Made by a program: the position numbers and the translations under genes
Part shown: one piece after another, positions 26,474 through 34,720 of the stretch
Position numbering within the stretch: the stretch's first letter is position 1
Layout of the letters: each line of letters opens with the position of its first letter
The notes under the pieces: model-generated
What the model saw: the letters and a program-made list of their open reading frames with translations, nothing else
Told to the model about the DNA's origin: nothing
The model's database searches: none
From: Candidatus Omnitrophica bacterium CG11_big_fil_rev_8_21_14_0_20_64_10
GTDB taxonomy: Bacteria; Omnitrophota; Gorgyraeia; 1-14-0-20-64-10
Assembly (NCBI GenBank): GCA_002787095.1
Contig: PCVW01000045.1
Coordinates: forward strand, 1-48,886
Direction of reading: 5' to 3'
Length of the DNA: 48,886 nucleotides

Positions 26474-29167
26474 ATGCACCCGCACACGGGTTCCGTTGAG
26501 GAGGCGCTGGTCGCGCTCAACGCCTCCCGGGAGGGGCTGAGTCAGGCCGAGGCCGCCAGGCGCCTGCAGGCCGTCGGCCTCAATGCCCTGCCGCAGCCCA
26601 AGCGGCCGGGCTTGTTCCTGATCTTCCTGCGCCAGTTCAAGAGTCCCCTGATCTATGTGCTGCTGGCGGCCGGGGCCGTCTCCGGGGCGCTCGGGGAATG
26701 GTCCGACGCCGGTTTCATCTTTCTCGTTTTGCTGGGCAATGCGGCCATCGGGACGGTCCAGGAATATTCGGCGGAGCGGAGCGCCGAGGCGCTGCGGCGG
26801 CTGGTCACGACCCGGGCCCGGGTTCTGCGGGCGGGGGAAGAATTTGAGGTGGACGCCCGGGAGCTGGTTCCGGCCGACATCGTTCTGCTGGAGTCCGGCA
26901 GCAAGGTGCCGGCCGACCTGCGGCTCCTCTCCGCCCAGGGGCTGCGGGTGGATGAGTCGCTGTTGACCGGGGAATCCCTGCCGGTGGAGAAGGACCCCTC
27001 GGCGGCGTTGGCGGCCGGGGCGGCTCTCGGGGACCGGGTCAACATGGCTTTTGCCGGCACCCTCGTGGAGCGGGGGCGGGGGGAGGGGGTCGTGGCGGCG
27101 ACGGGGCTGGCGACCGAGGTGGGTCATCTGGCTTCGGCCCTCCTGACCCGGGAAGGGGTCGGCAAGCCCCCCCTTCTGATCCGGATGGAGCGGTTCACCT
27201 GGGTCGTCGGGATCTCGATCGGAATCGCCGCGGCGCTGATCTTCGGGATCGAGCTCTTCCGGGGTTCCCCACTTCGGCAGACCTTCTTCGTCGCCGTGGC
27301 GCTGGCGGTCTCGGCGATCCCGGAGGGGCTTCCGGTGGCGTTGACGGTGGCGCTCACGATCGCCTCCCGGCGGATGGCCCGCCGCCATGTCGTAATCCGC
27401 CGCCTGCTGGCGGTGGAGGCGCTGGGCTCCTGTACCTGCATTGCCTCCGACAAGACCGGGACCCTGACTGTCAACCAATTGACCGTCCGCCGCGTCGTGG
27501 TTCCGGAGGAGGCCCCGTGGGAGGTCGAAGGGGAGGGGATGGCGCTGGAGGGGAGGATCCGTTCTCCCCGGGGGGCGCTGGCCCCGGCTGAGCGGGATTG
27601 TTTGGAGCGGCTCGCTCGGGCGGGAGCGATGTGCAACGAGGGGGTGCTGGCCCACCGGGACGGGCGATGGATCCACCACGGCGACGCGGTGGATGTGGCG
27701 CTGCTGGTTCTGGGACAGAAAGTGGGGGTGCGGCAGCATGAGGCGCTGGCGGCGCTGCCGCTGGTCCGGGCGATTCCATTTGAGCCGGAGCGGCAGTTCG
27801 CCGCGACCCTGCATCGGGCCGGGGAGGATCGGATCGTCTTCGTCAAGGGGGCGTTGGAGCGGCTGCTTCCGATGTGCCGGACGATGCGGACGCCGGCAGG
27901 AGAGCGACTGCTGGACCGGGCCGCTTTGGAGCGGCAGGTCGGGCGGCTCGCCGCCGGCGGGGACCGGGTCTTGGCGATTGCCTCCGGTCCGGCCGGGGCG
28001 GGCGATGGGGACTGGTCCGAACTCCATCTGAAGGGGTTGACCTTCCTGGGGCTGGTGGGGATGGCCGACCCTCTCCGGCCGGAGGCGCGGGAGGCGGTCG
28101 CCGCCTGCCGCCGGGCCGGCATCCGGGCGGTCATGGTGACCGGCGACCATCCGGAGACGGCCCTGGCGATCGCCCGGGAGCTGACCCTGGCCGACCGGAT
28201 GGAGCAGGTGGTGACCGGGCCCCAGTTGGCTGAAGCCGAGCGGTTCGGTCCGGAGCGGTTGGATGCCCTGACCGCCGACGCCACGGTCTTCTCCCGGGTC
28301 GAGCCCCGGCAGAAGCTCTCCCTCGTTCATTCCCTCTCCCGCCTCGGCCACTTCGTCGCGATGACCGGGGATGGGGCCAATGACGCGCCGGCCCTGCGGG
28401 CCGCGCATGTCGGGATCGCGATGGGGAAGGGGGGCACCGATGTGGCCCGGGAGAGCGGGGACCTGATCCTGACCGACGACCACTTCGCCTCGATCGTCGC
28501 CGGCGTGCAGGAGGGGCGGGTGGCCTACAGCAATGTCCGGAAGGTGATCTTCCTGCTGATCTCCACCGGCGGGGCGGAGATCGTCCTGATCGGTCTGGCG
28601 CTGGCCGCCGGCCTGCCGCTGCCCCTGCTGGCGACCCAGCTGCTCTGGCTCAACCTGGTCACCAACGGCATCCAGGATGTGGCGCTGGCCTTCGAGCCGG
28701 CCGAGGGGGACGAGATGGACCGTCCGCCCCGCCGCCCCCAGGAGCCGATCTTCGACCGGTTGATGATCGAGCGAGTGCTTCTTTCCGGGCTCCTCATGGG
28801 GGCGACCGCTTTCGGGCTGTACCGCGTGCTGCTCTCGGCGGGGTGGGAGTTGGCGGTCGCCCGCAACAGCGTTCTGTTGCTGATGGTCCTTTTCGAGAAC
28901 ATTCAGGTGCTGAACAGTCGCTCCGAGCGGCGGTCGGCCTTCCGGCACAGTCTCCTGCGCAATCCCTTCCTTCTTTGGGGGACTCTCGGGACCCAGGCGA
29001 TCCACATCGGGGCCCTCTACACGCCGGTTTTGCGCCGGGTGCTTGAGACCGGACCGGTCTCCTTCGCCCACTGGACGGTCCTGCTGGTGCTGGCACTGGG
29101 ACTTTTGGCGGTGATGGAGCTTCATAAGGCCCTGTGCCGTCGCTTTTCGAGAAGATTTTCCGAGTGA
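26474..29167 (+). CDS. Type II cation-transporting P-type ATPase
   Basis: Cation_ATPase_N; TGES; SDKTGTLT; GDGANDAPAL; 897 aa. Confidence 0.93.
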   Translation: MHPHTGSVEEALVALNASREGLSQAEAARRLQAVGLNALPQPKRPGLFLIFLRQFKSPLIYVLLAAGAVSGALGEWSDAGFIFLVLLGNAAIGTVQEYSAERSAEALRRLVTTRARVLRAGEEFEVDARELVPADIVLLESGSKVPADLRLLSAQGLRVDESLLTGESLPVEKDPSAALAAGAALGDRVNMAFAGTLVERGRGEGVVAATGLATEVGHLASALLTREGVGKPPLLIRMERFTWVVGISIGIAAALIFGIELFRGSPLRQTFFVAVALAVSAIPEGLPVALTVALTIASRRMARRHVVIRRLLAVEALGSCTCIASDKTGTLTVNQLTVRRVVVPEEAPWEVEGEGMALEGRIRSPRGALAPAERDCLERLARAGAMCNEGVLAHRDGRWIHHGDAVDVALLVLGQKVGVRQHEALAALPLVRAIPFEPERQFAATLHRAGEDRIVFVKGALERLLPMCRTMRTPAGERLLDRAALERQVGRLAAGGDRVLAIASGPAGAGDGDWSELHLKGLTFLGLVGMADPLRPEAREAVAACRRAGIRAVMVTGDHPETALAIARELTLADRMEQVVTGPQLAEAERFGPERLDALTADATVFSRVEPRQKLSLVHSLSRLGHFVAMTGDGANDAPALRAAHVGIAMGKGGTDVARESGDLILTDDHFASIVAGVQEGRVAYSNVRKVIFLLISTGGAEIVLIGLALAAGLPLPLLATQLLWLNLVTNGIQDVALAFEPAEGDEMDRPPRRPQEPIFDRLMIERVLLSGLLMGATAFGLYRVLLSAGWELAVARNSVLLLMVLFENIQVLNSRSERRSAFRHSLLRNPFLLWGTLGTQAIHIGALYTPVLRRVLETGPVSFAHWTVLLVLALGLLAVMELHKALCRRFSRRFSE

Positions 29168-29297
29168 GCGGAAGTGAGCATTTTTCAGTAATCCCCCGTT
29201 TCAATCGGGCTGAACGAGCAGGGCGGGGTCCCTTTTGCTCCTGTTGCCGTTTGCCACTTTGTGCAAGCTGACCTTGTATTTCTGCTAATCCCTCAAG

Positions 29298-29303
29298 TAT
29301 GCT
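29298..29303 (+). promoter_or_regulatory. Possible -10 (TATGCT) for riboswitch 1 transcript, with TTGTAT at 29274
   Basis: TTGTAT - 18 bp - TATGCT. Confidence 0.3.
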
Positions 29304-29329
29304 TAGAACGGAAACGAAAGTTTCCAGCA

Positions 29330-29412
29330 GGACGCGACAAAGGCAAACCATCCGAAAGGATGGGACGCAAAGCCAGGGGCCCTGAAATGCGGGTAGCCCA
29401 GCTGCCGAACGA
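29330..29412 (+). ncRNA. Cyclic di-GMP-I (GEMM) riboswitch 1
   Basis: GGCAAACCATCCGAAAGGATGGGACGCAAAGCCAGGGGCC...GCGGGTAGCCCAGCTGCCG matches the class I consensus core. Confidence 0.9.
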
Positions 29413-29435
29413 CAAATGGGGTTCCATTGCGTGAA

Positions 29436-29487
29436 GGCAGCCAGAGCTTTTCCCTGTCGCGGGAGGAGATTTGGCTGCTTTTTGTTT
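29436..29487 (+). terminator. Terminator-like hairpin downstream of riboswitch 1 (candidate expression platform)
   Basis: GGCAGCCA...TGGCTGCTTTTTGTTTT. Confidence 0.55.
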
Positions 29488-29525
29488 TGTTGATTGATCG
29501 TTCGGGAAAGGAGCGTGATCCCAAT

Positions 29526-29789
29526 ATGGATCAGCCGGAACAGAAGAATGAAGCGCGTCTCATGACGATCAAGGAGGTGGCCGAGTATCTGGCCATCCAT
29601 GAGATGACCCTGTACACCCTGCTTCACGAGTCGGACATTCCGGCGATGAAGCTGGGCGGCCAGTGGCGTTTCAACAAGCAGATACTGGACGCCTGGATCG
29701 TCAAGGAGATGGAGCAGGGGCGGATGCGGCAGTTGGGCGGCGGGAAGCCGGTCAAGGCCCATCCGGTCAAGGCCCGAAGGACAGCCTGA
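29526..29789 (+). CDS. Excisionase-type helix-turn-helix DNA-binding protein (HTH_17)
   Basis: LMTIKEVAEYLAIHEMTLYTLLHESDIPAMKLGGQWRFNKQILDAWI. Confidence 0.85.
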   Translation: MDQPEQKNEARLMTIKEVAEYLAIHEMTLYTLLHESDIPAMKLGGQWRFNKQILDAWIVKEMEQGRMRQLGGGKPVKAHPVKARRTA

Positions 29790-29847
29790 GCGTTATACAA
29801 TAGAAGCATCCGGAAGCAGGCACGACACCGTTCATCCTTGGAGGTGT

Positions 29848-30420
29848 GTGTTGAAGCATCCTGGAGGCAGGAAGGTTGGTTTCATCGGAGTCGTCGGTTG
29901 GATGTCCGTCCTGGGCCTGACCCTCTTCGGAGGGTTGGCCTGGGCGGATTCCGCCGAAGTCAACCACGCGGTCGCGGTGGTCGTGGTCCAGCCCGGGATC
30001 TCGATCACTGAGGAGACCGGGGACTTTACCCTTACCTTCGACAACTACACCGCCGGCACGCAGAGCGACACCCGCCAGGTCCAATACCGCATCAAGGGGA
30101 ACAGCTTTCCCACCAGCGCTCTGGATGGGGTGGTTTCCGCCAAGCTCAGCCAGACAATTGACGGGGTGGAGCTGCAGGCGGATGTCGGTTCCTACGACAA
30201 TCTGGGCTCGGAGGGAAACATCCAACTGGAGGAGACGCAGTCCGGTTTTCACGCGGTGGGGACCGCTCTGACTTCGTTGGCCGACAAGCGGGTGACCACC
30301 GGTTCCCAGGCCCGGGTCCTGAACGGCCGCCTCCCGATCGATTGGCGGGCGCAGGCCATTGAGGACCTTTCGGCCGGCAACTACACCACGACCCTGACCG
30401 TCACCGTCAAAGACGGCTGA
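29848..30420 (+). CDS. Secreted beta-rich subunit-like protein 1
   Basis: Signal peptide; ISITEETGDFTLTFDNYTAGTQSDTRQVQYRIKGNSF..LDGVVSAKLSQ..; paralogous to 30861, 31698 and 32289 ORFs. Confidence 0.7.
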   Translation: MLKHPGGRKVGFIGVVGWMSVLGLTLFGGLAWADSAEVNHAVAVVVVQPGISITEETGDFTLTFDNYTAGTQSDTRQVQYRIKGNSFPTSALDGVVSAKLSQTIDGVELQADVGSYDNLGSEGNIQLEETQSGFHAVGTALTSLADKRVTTGSQARVLNGRLPIDWRAQAIEDLSAGNYTTTLTVTVKDG

Positions 30421-30574
30421 TTGCCTCCCTTCGTTCCGTCCGGTTTCAAAAAGCCACCTTGCACAATAATCCGCATCTCATTTTATTTCAATAACTTATA
30501 AACATAGAAATCCTGCCGATTTTATCCGATCACTGAAGAATACTAAAGGATTTTAAAAAAATGAGCTCCGACCC

Positions 30575-30603
30575 TTGAATTTTGGGGAATTATCAGGTAA
30601 ATC
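30575..30603 (+). promoter_or_regulatory. Possible promoter for riboswitch 2 transcript
   Basis: TTGAAT - 17 bp - TAAATC. Confidence 0.4.
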
Positions 30604-30644
30604 TTGCCCTGAAGGTTCGGTTGTTTGACAAGTTGGATGGGTGT

Positions 30645-30722
30645 GGAGCGAAACGGCAAACCCGTCGTAAGGCGGGGGCGCAAAGCCAGGGGCCCTTGAA
30701 AGAGGGTCGCCCAGCTTCCGAA
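30645..30722 (+). ncRNA. Cyclic di-GMP-I (GEMM) riboswitch 2
   Basis: GGCAAACCCGTCGTAAGGCGGGGGCGCAAAGCCAGGGGCCCTTGAAAGAGGGTCGCCCAGCTTCCG. Confidence 0.87.
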
Positions 30723-30753
30723 ACCACGCATGGGTGTCACGGTCTCCAGGCCG

Positions 30754-30808
30754 AAGGCCCCCAAGCGTCTGAGCTCCACGGCTCAAACGGTTGGGGGCCT
30801 TATTTTTT
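30754..30808 (+). terminator. Terminator hairpin downstream of riboswitch 2 (candidate expression platform)
   Basis: AAGGCCCCCAAGCGTCTGAGC...GGCTCAAACGGTTGGGGGCCTTATTTTTT. Confidence 0.75.
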
Positions 30809-30860
30809 GGGTCTCCAGGGATGAACGCAGTCATAATGATAAAAGGGAGTGACGATTCCG

Positions 30861-31400
30861 ATGAAGAAGCTGACACTCGCGATGGGTTTGGTCCTGGCGC
30901 TGGGCATGGTGGGTTCCCCGGTCTGGGCCGCTTCTGTGAACGACACCGATCAGGTGACCATTTCGGTCAACGGTGTCCTGGCGATTTCCGATACCACGGG
31001 TGATTTCACGCTGACCTTCTCCGATTTCGAGATTGGGACGGACAGCGACACCCAGGCTGTGACATACCGGGTCAAGTCCAACAACATGGTGGACACCGCG
31101 CTGGATGGCGTTGTCAGCGCCCAGATTGACTCGGCGATTTACGGAGTCGCTTTGAAGGCCGATGTGGGGACCTATGCCAACATCGGTTCGACCGGGAATG
31201 TGGCGTTGACTGAGCACGCGGCCGGTTTCGCGACGGTCGGAACGACTGCCGTCAACTTGGCCAAGAAGGCGACCACGACCGGCAATCAGAAGAAGATCCT
31301 CAACGGGAACCTTCCGATCACTTGGAAGGCCACTGCGACCGAGGATCTGACCGAGGGTGACTACACCACGAACCTGACGGTCACTCTGAAGGACGCGTAA
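30861..31400 (+). CDS. Secreted beta-rich subunit-like protein 2 (candidate major subunit)
   Basis: MKKLTLAMGLVLALGMVGSPVWA signal; LAISDTTGDFTLTFSDFEIGTDSDTQAVTYRVKSNNM..GDYTTNLTVTLKDA. Confidence 0.75.
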   Translation: MKKLTLAMGLVLALGMVGSPVWAASVNDTDQVTISVNGVLAISDTTGDFTLTFSDFEIGTDSDTQAVTYRVKSNNMVDTALDGVVSAQIDSAIYGVALKADVGTYANIGSTGNVALTEHAAGFATVGTTAVNLAKKATTTGNQKKILNGNLPITWKATATEDLTEGDYTTNLTVTLKDA

Positions 31401-31418
31401 TCGAAGTTTATTTGAATA

Positions 31419-31454
31419 GGCGGGCCCGGGAACAATCCCGGGCCCGCTTCTTTT
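31419..31454 (+). terminator. Strong rho-independent terminator
   Basis: GCGGGCCCGGGA acaa TCCCGGGCCCGC TTCTTTT. Confidence 0.88.
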
Positions 31455-31603
31455 CCAGATGTTCCCCCAGCTCCATTCCAAGATAAGTCTTGGTATTTCA
31501 TCATATATAACCCATTGAAAATAATAATGATAAAAATATAAAAAATGCACATTGTAACTTGACAACCATCAGTTTGACCGGGTACACTTCAGAAGTCAGT
31601 CGA

Positions 31604-31629
31604 GGATCCGTTGTAAGGATCCGTTGTAA
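31604..31629. repeat. Tandem 13-mer
   Basis: GGATCCGTTGTAA x2. Confidence 0.9.
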
Positions 31630-31697
31630 GAAAATCTTTTTATAACCTTGTCATTTTTACACATGGCGTGGCATACTTGGGGTGAACGATCAAGCCG

Positions 31698-32264
31698 ATG
31701 ACAAAACTTCGAGCCAAAATGAGGAAGCTTTGGATGGTTGCCGCGGCGGCCTTGGTGATCAGCAGCCTGCCGGTCGGGCAGGTGGCCTATGCCGCCTCTG
31801 AGAATGTCTCCCACACGGTCACGATCCGGGTCAACGGCAAGCTCTCCATCACGGACGACACCGGGGACTTCACCCTGACCTTCGGCGACTTCACGACCGG
31901 CTCCGACAGTACCGTCCAGCAGGTCCAGTACCGGGTCCAGTCCAACGACATGACCCTTTCAGCCCTGAACGGCGTGGTCTCGGCCCAGATCTCCAGCGCG
32001 GTGGATGGGGTGGACCTCAAGGGAGATGTTGGGACGATCACCAACCTGGGCGGCCCCAACAATGTGCAGTTGGAGGAGCAGCACACCGGCTACGCGACGG
32101 TGGGGACCGCCGGCACCGAATTGTGCAAGAAGGGGGCCACGACCGGCAGCTCCGGGAAGATCCTGAACGCCCGGGTACCGATCGACTGGCGGGCCACCGC
32201 GACCAAGGATTTGGCCGCCGGCGATTACACCACGAAGCTGGTGGTGACTCTGAAAGATTCCTAA
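31698..32264 (+). CDS. Secreted beta-rich subunit-like protein 3
   Basis: Signal peptide; LSITDDTGDFTLTFGDFTTGSDSTVQQVQYRVQSNDM..VVSAQISSAVDGVDLKGDVGTITNLG. Confidence 0.75.
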   Translation: MTKLRAKMRKLWMVAAAALVISSLPVGQVAYAASENVSHTVTIRVNGKLSITDDTGDFTLTFGDFTTGSDSTVQQVQYRVQSNDMTLSALNGVVSAQISSAVDGVDLKGDVGTITNLGGPNNVQLEEQHTGYATVGTAGTELCKKGATTGSSGKILNARVPIDWRATATKDLAAGDYTTKLVVTLKDS

Positions 32265-32288
32265 GCTTTTCCTGCTATAATCCGAAGG

Positions 32289-32849
32289 ATGAGCCGCGCG
32301 ATCCTTTGGAAAAAATGGGGAGCCCGTTTCTTCTGGATCGGGCTCCTCTTTTTCTTTTCTGAGCTTGCTCCCTCCGCCTGGGCCGGTTTCGGCCTGGAGG
32401 GGGAGGCCCCGCCGATTCTCAGCATCCGGGACACGACCGGTCCCTTCCTCCTGGAGTTCGACGACTTCATGTCCGGCAGCGCCAGCAATGTCCAGCGGGT
32501 GACCTATCGGGTCCGGGCCAACAACATGTCGAAGGGAAAGGTGAAGGGGGCGGTGGAGGCCCGGATCTCCTCCGAGCTGGATTCCAAGGAAATTGAGTTT
32601 GAAGGGGATGTCCTGGGATACCGGAACCTCGGCGATCCCGATTTCGGCCGGCTGGAAGAGACCCACCAGGGGTTCCGGAAGGTGACGGACAAGGGGATGG
32701 CGCTGGCCGATAAAGCCAAGGGATCCGGGGCCCAGGACGATTGTCTGGATGGGGAGTTGGCCGTGGCCTGGCGGGCGGTCCTGAAGAAGCCGGCCGCGGC
32801 CGGGAAAACCGAGATCTCGCTGTTGGTGACCCTGACCGATGGCAGTTGA
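32289..32849 (+). CDS. Secreted beta-rich subunit-like protein 4 (divergent paralogue)
   Basis: LSIRDTTGPFLLEFDDFMSGSASNVQRVTYRVRANNMSKGKVKGAVEARISSELDSKEIEFEGDVLGYRNLGD. Confidence 0.7.
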   Translation: MSRAILWKKWGARFFWIGLLFFFSELAPSAWAGFGLEGEAPPILSIRDTTGPFLLEFDDFMSGSASNVQRVTYRVRANNMSKGKVKGAVEARISSELDSKEIEFEGDVLGYRNLGDPDFGRLEETHQGFRKVTDKGMALADKAKGSGAQDDCLDGELAVAWRAVLKKPAAAGKTEISLLVTLTDGS

Positions 32850-33378
32850 CCGCCGACCGGAATTCCGGGTCCTTTTTCTGTGGGCCGCCGGGCTCCTGCT
32901 GGGGCTTTCGGTTCCGGTGACGCCCGCCGCCGCCCAATCCTCCGCGACCGATACGATCGGCTTCGAGATCGAGGTGGAGCCGGCCTTCTTCCTGGACCTG
33001 GTGTCGGAGGGGGGGAACATCCTGGTCAGCCCGATGGTTCCGGACCGGCCTGCTTCCGACGCGATGCGGGTGGTCGTCCGGACCAACCGGGGTCAGCCTT
33101 ACCGGATCCTTCACACGCTGGAGGAGCCCCTCCGCGGGCCGGATGGGCGCCGGATCGATCCGGGGGCGTTCCTTTTCTCTGCTTCCGACGGCCTGCATGG
33201 AGGCCGCTCCAGGGTTCCCCATCCGGTTCCCCTCAAGTCCGGCCGCTCGGTGGTCTTCCTCTCCAACCGCCGGGGGGACGCGGATGAATTCCTGCTGACC
33301 TATACCGCCCCCGGCCGCTCGGTGATCGCCTCGGGGCGGTACCGGGGGCGGGTGGAAGTGGAGTGGGAGCTGCAATGA
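32839..33378 (+). CDS. Secreted beta-rich protein 5 (minor subunit/adaptor candidate)
   Basis: Signal peptide; beta-strand alternation; overlaps neighbours by a few nt. Confidence 0.6.
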   Translation: MAVDRRPEFRVLFLWAAGLLLGLSVPVTPAAAQSSATDTIGFEIEVEPAFFLDLVSEGGNILVSPMVPDRPASDAMRVVVRTNRGQPYRILHTLEEPLRGPDGRRIDPGAFLFSASDGLHGGRSRVPHPVPLKSGRSVVFLSNRRGDADEFLLTYTAPGRSVIASGRYRGRVEVEWELQ

Positions 33379-33875
33379 GACGCCTGCGGATCGGCGCGTG
33401 GGGGCTGGCGGTGGTTCTCGGAATCGGCTTGGCCGGGCCCGCGGCCGCGGCGGTGACGCTGCGGGTGGCTCCGGTGGAAGGGGGGCGGGACATGGATTTC
33501 GGCCTGGCCCGCTCCCTGAATCCGCAGGGGGAGCCGACCGGCGATCGGGTCACCCGCCAGGTGCGGCTCACGATCACTTCCAGCGACCCGGGCCGGTACC
33601 AGGTTTTTCAGAGCGCCGGCGGCCGCTGGACCGATCTTCAGGGGGAGGAATTCCCGCTGGATGCGGTAAAATTCTTTGTCGCCGAAGCGAATGGGCGGGG
33701 GATCGTTCGTTTCCCGAACCCGACCCCATTGACGCTGGGAGAGCGGGAGATCTTTCTCTCGGAGCCGAGCGGCGGGGACCGGGAACTTCTGGTGACCTAC
33801 ACGGTGCAGGTGCCGGCCGGGCAGCGGGCCGGCCGTTATCGGATGAACATGACTTACCGGGTGGTGGCGCAATGA
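33375..33875 (+). CDS. Secreted beta-rich protein 6 (minor subunit/adaptor candidate)
   Basis: MRRLRIGAWGLAVVLGIGLAGPAAAAVTLRVAPVEGGRDMDFG..; AGRYRMNMTYRVVAQ C-terminal strand. Confidence 0.6.
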   Translation: MRRLRIGAWGLAVVLGIGLAGPAAAAVTLRVAPVEGGRDMDFGLARSLNPQGEPTGDRVTRQVRLTITSSDPGRYQVFQSAGGRWTDLQGEEFPLDAVKFFVAEANGRGIVRFPNPTPLTLGEREIFLSEPSGGDRELLVTYTVQVPAGQRAGRYRMNMTYRVVAQ

Positions 33876-34720
33876 AACGGTTGTGGGGAACGCTTCTTCT
33901 ATCGGGGATGCTGGCGGTCGGCGTGATGCCGCCGGCCGAAGCCGGGATGGGGGTTTCCGTTTATCCGAGCCGTTTTCGTCTGCAGAAAGGGGCGGGGGAG
34001 ACCGCTTCCGGGAAGGTCCGGATCGACAACGAGGGGACCTATCCGGTCCAGATCGTCGTCGAGGTGACCGACATGATCAGCCGGGTCAACGAGGAGGGGA
34101 TTCTCCTGCGGGATGAGGCGCCGCCCGGCACCTCTCCCTATTCCTGCGCCCGCTGGATCCGGGTGGTCAGCGGAGAAGGGGCGGTGATTCCGGCCGGACA
34201 GTCTTCGGAGGTGGAGTTCGTGGTCTCTCCGCCGCCGAGCGTCACCTCCGGCGGCTACTCCGCCTATCTTTTCCTGCGGGGTCAGCCGGCTGAGGGATTC
34301 GACGAGCGGGACGCCGACCGCCCGCAGGTGCGTCTCGTCACGATCCCCCGGATGGGCGTTTCGGTGATCTATGAGGTGGAGGGAACGGTTGAGCGCACCG
34401 GGGAGTTGACCTCGCTGGAGTTCCAGCCGCCGGCCGACGGAAAACCAATGCGGGTCCTGTACGGCTTCCGCAACACCGGCAATGCCGAGGTGGTGGTGGC
34501 TGCCAGCTACCACATCCTGGACGGGCAGGGGCGGATGGCCGGCAACGGCGCGCTTCGGACGATGAAGTCCTTTCCGGGAGATGCCGGCAAGGCGGAGACC
34601 ACCCTGACCGACGCGCTGGCCCCCGGGAAATACACGATGCTGATCACCTTCGAGTTGGGGCCCGATTCCACCGAGGCGATCGTCCGCGAGCTGGAGTTTG
34701 AAGTTCCGGCCGGCGGATGA
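33872..34720 (+). CDS. Periplasmic pilus chaperone-like (PapD-like) protein
   Basis: AGMGVSVYPSRFRLQKGAGETASGKVRIDNEGTYPVQIVVEVTD...VIPAGQSSEVEFVVSPPPSVTSGGYSAYLFL: two Ig-like domains. Confidence 0.6.
   Translation: MKRLWGTLLLSGMLAVGVMPPAEAGMGVSVYPSRFRLQKGAGETASGKVRIDNEGTYPVQIVVEVTDMISRVNEEGILLRDEAPPGTSPYSCARWIRVVSGEGAVIPAGQSSEVEFVVSPPPSVTSGGYSAYLFLRGQPAEGFDERDADRPQVRLVTIPRMGVSVIYEVEGTVERTGELTSLEFQPPADGKPMRVLYGFRNTGNAEVVVAASYHILDGQGRMAGNGALRTMKSFPGDAGKAETTLTDALAPGKYTMLITFELGPDSTEAIVRELEFEVPAGG

Noticed and set aside
26156-29125. 989-aa - strand ORF
   Set aside because: Antisense shadow of the P-type ATPase.
29330-30722. GEMM elements as 3',3'-cGAMP-type (GEMM-Ib) switches
   Set aside because: The position I align to Vc2 nucleotide 20 is G in both copies, which favours c-di-GMP; an Infernal alignment should confirm.
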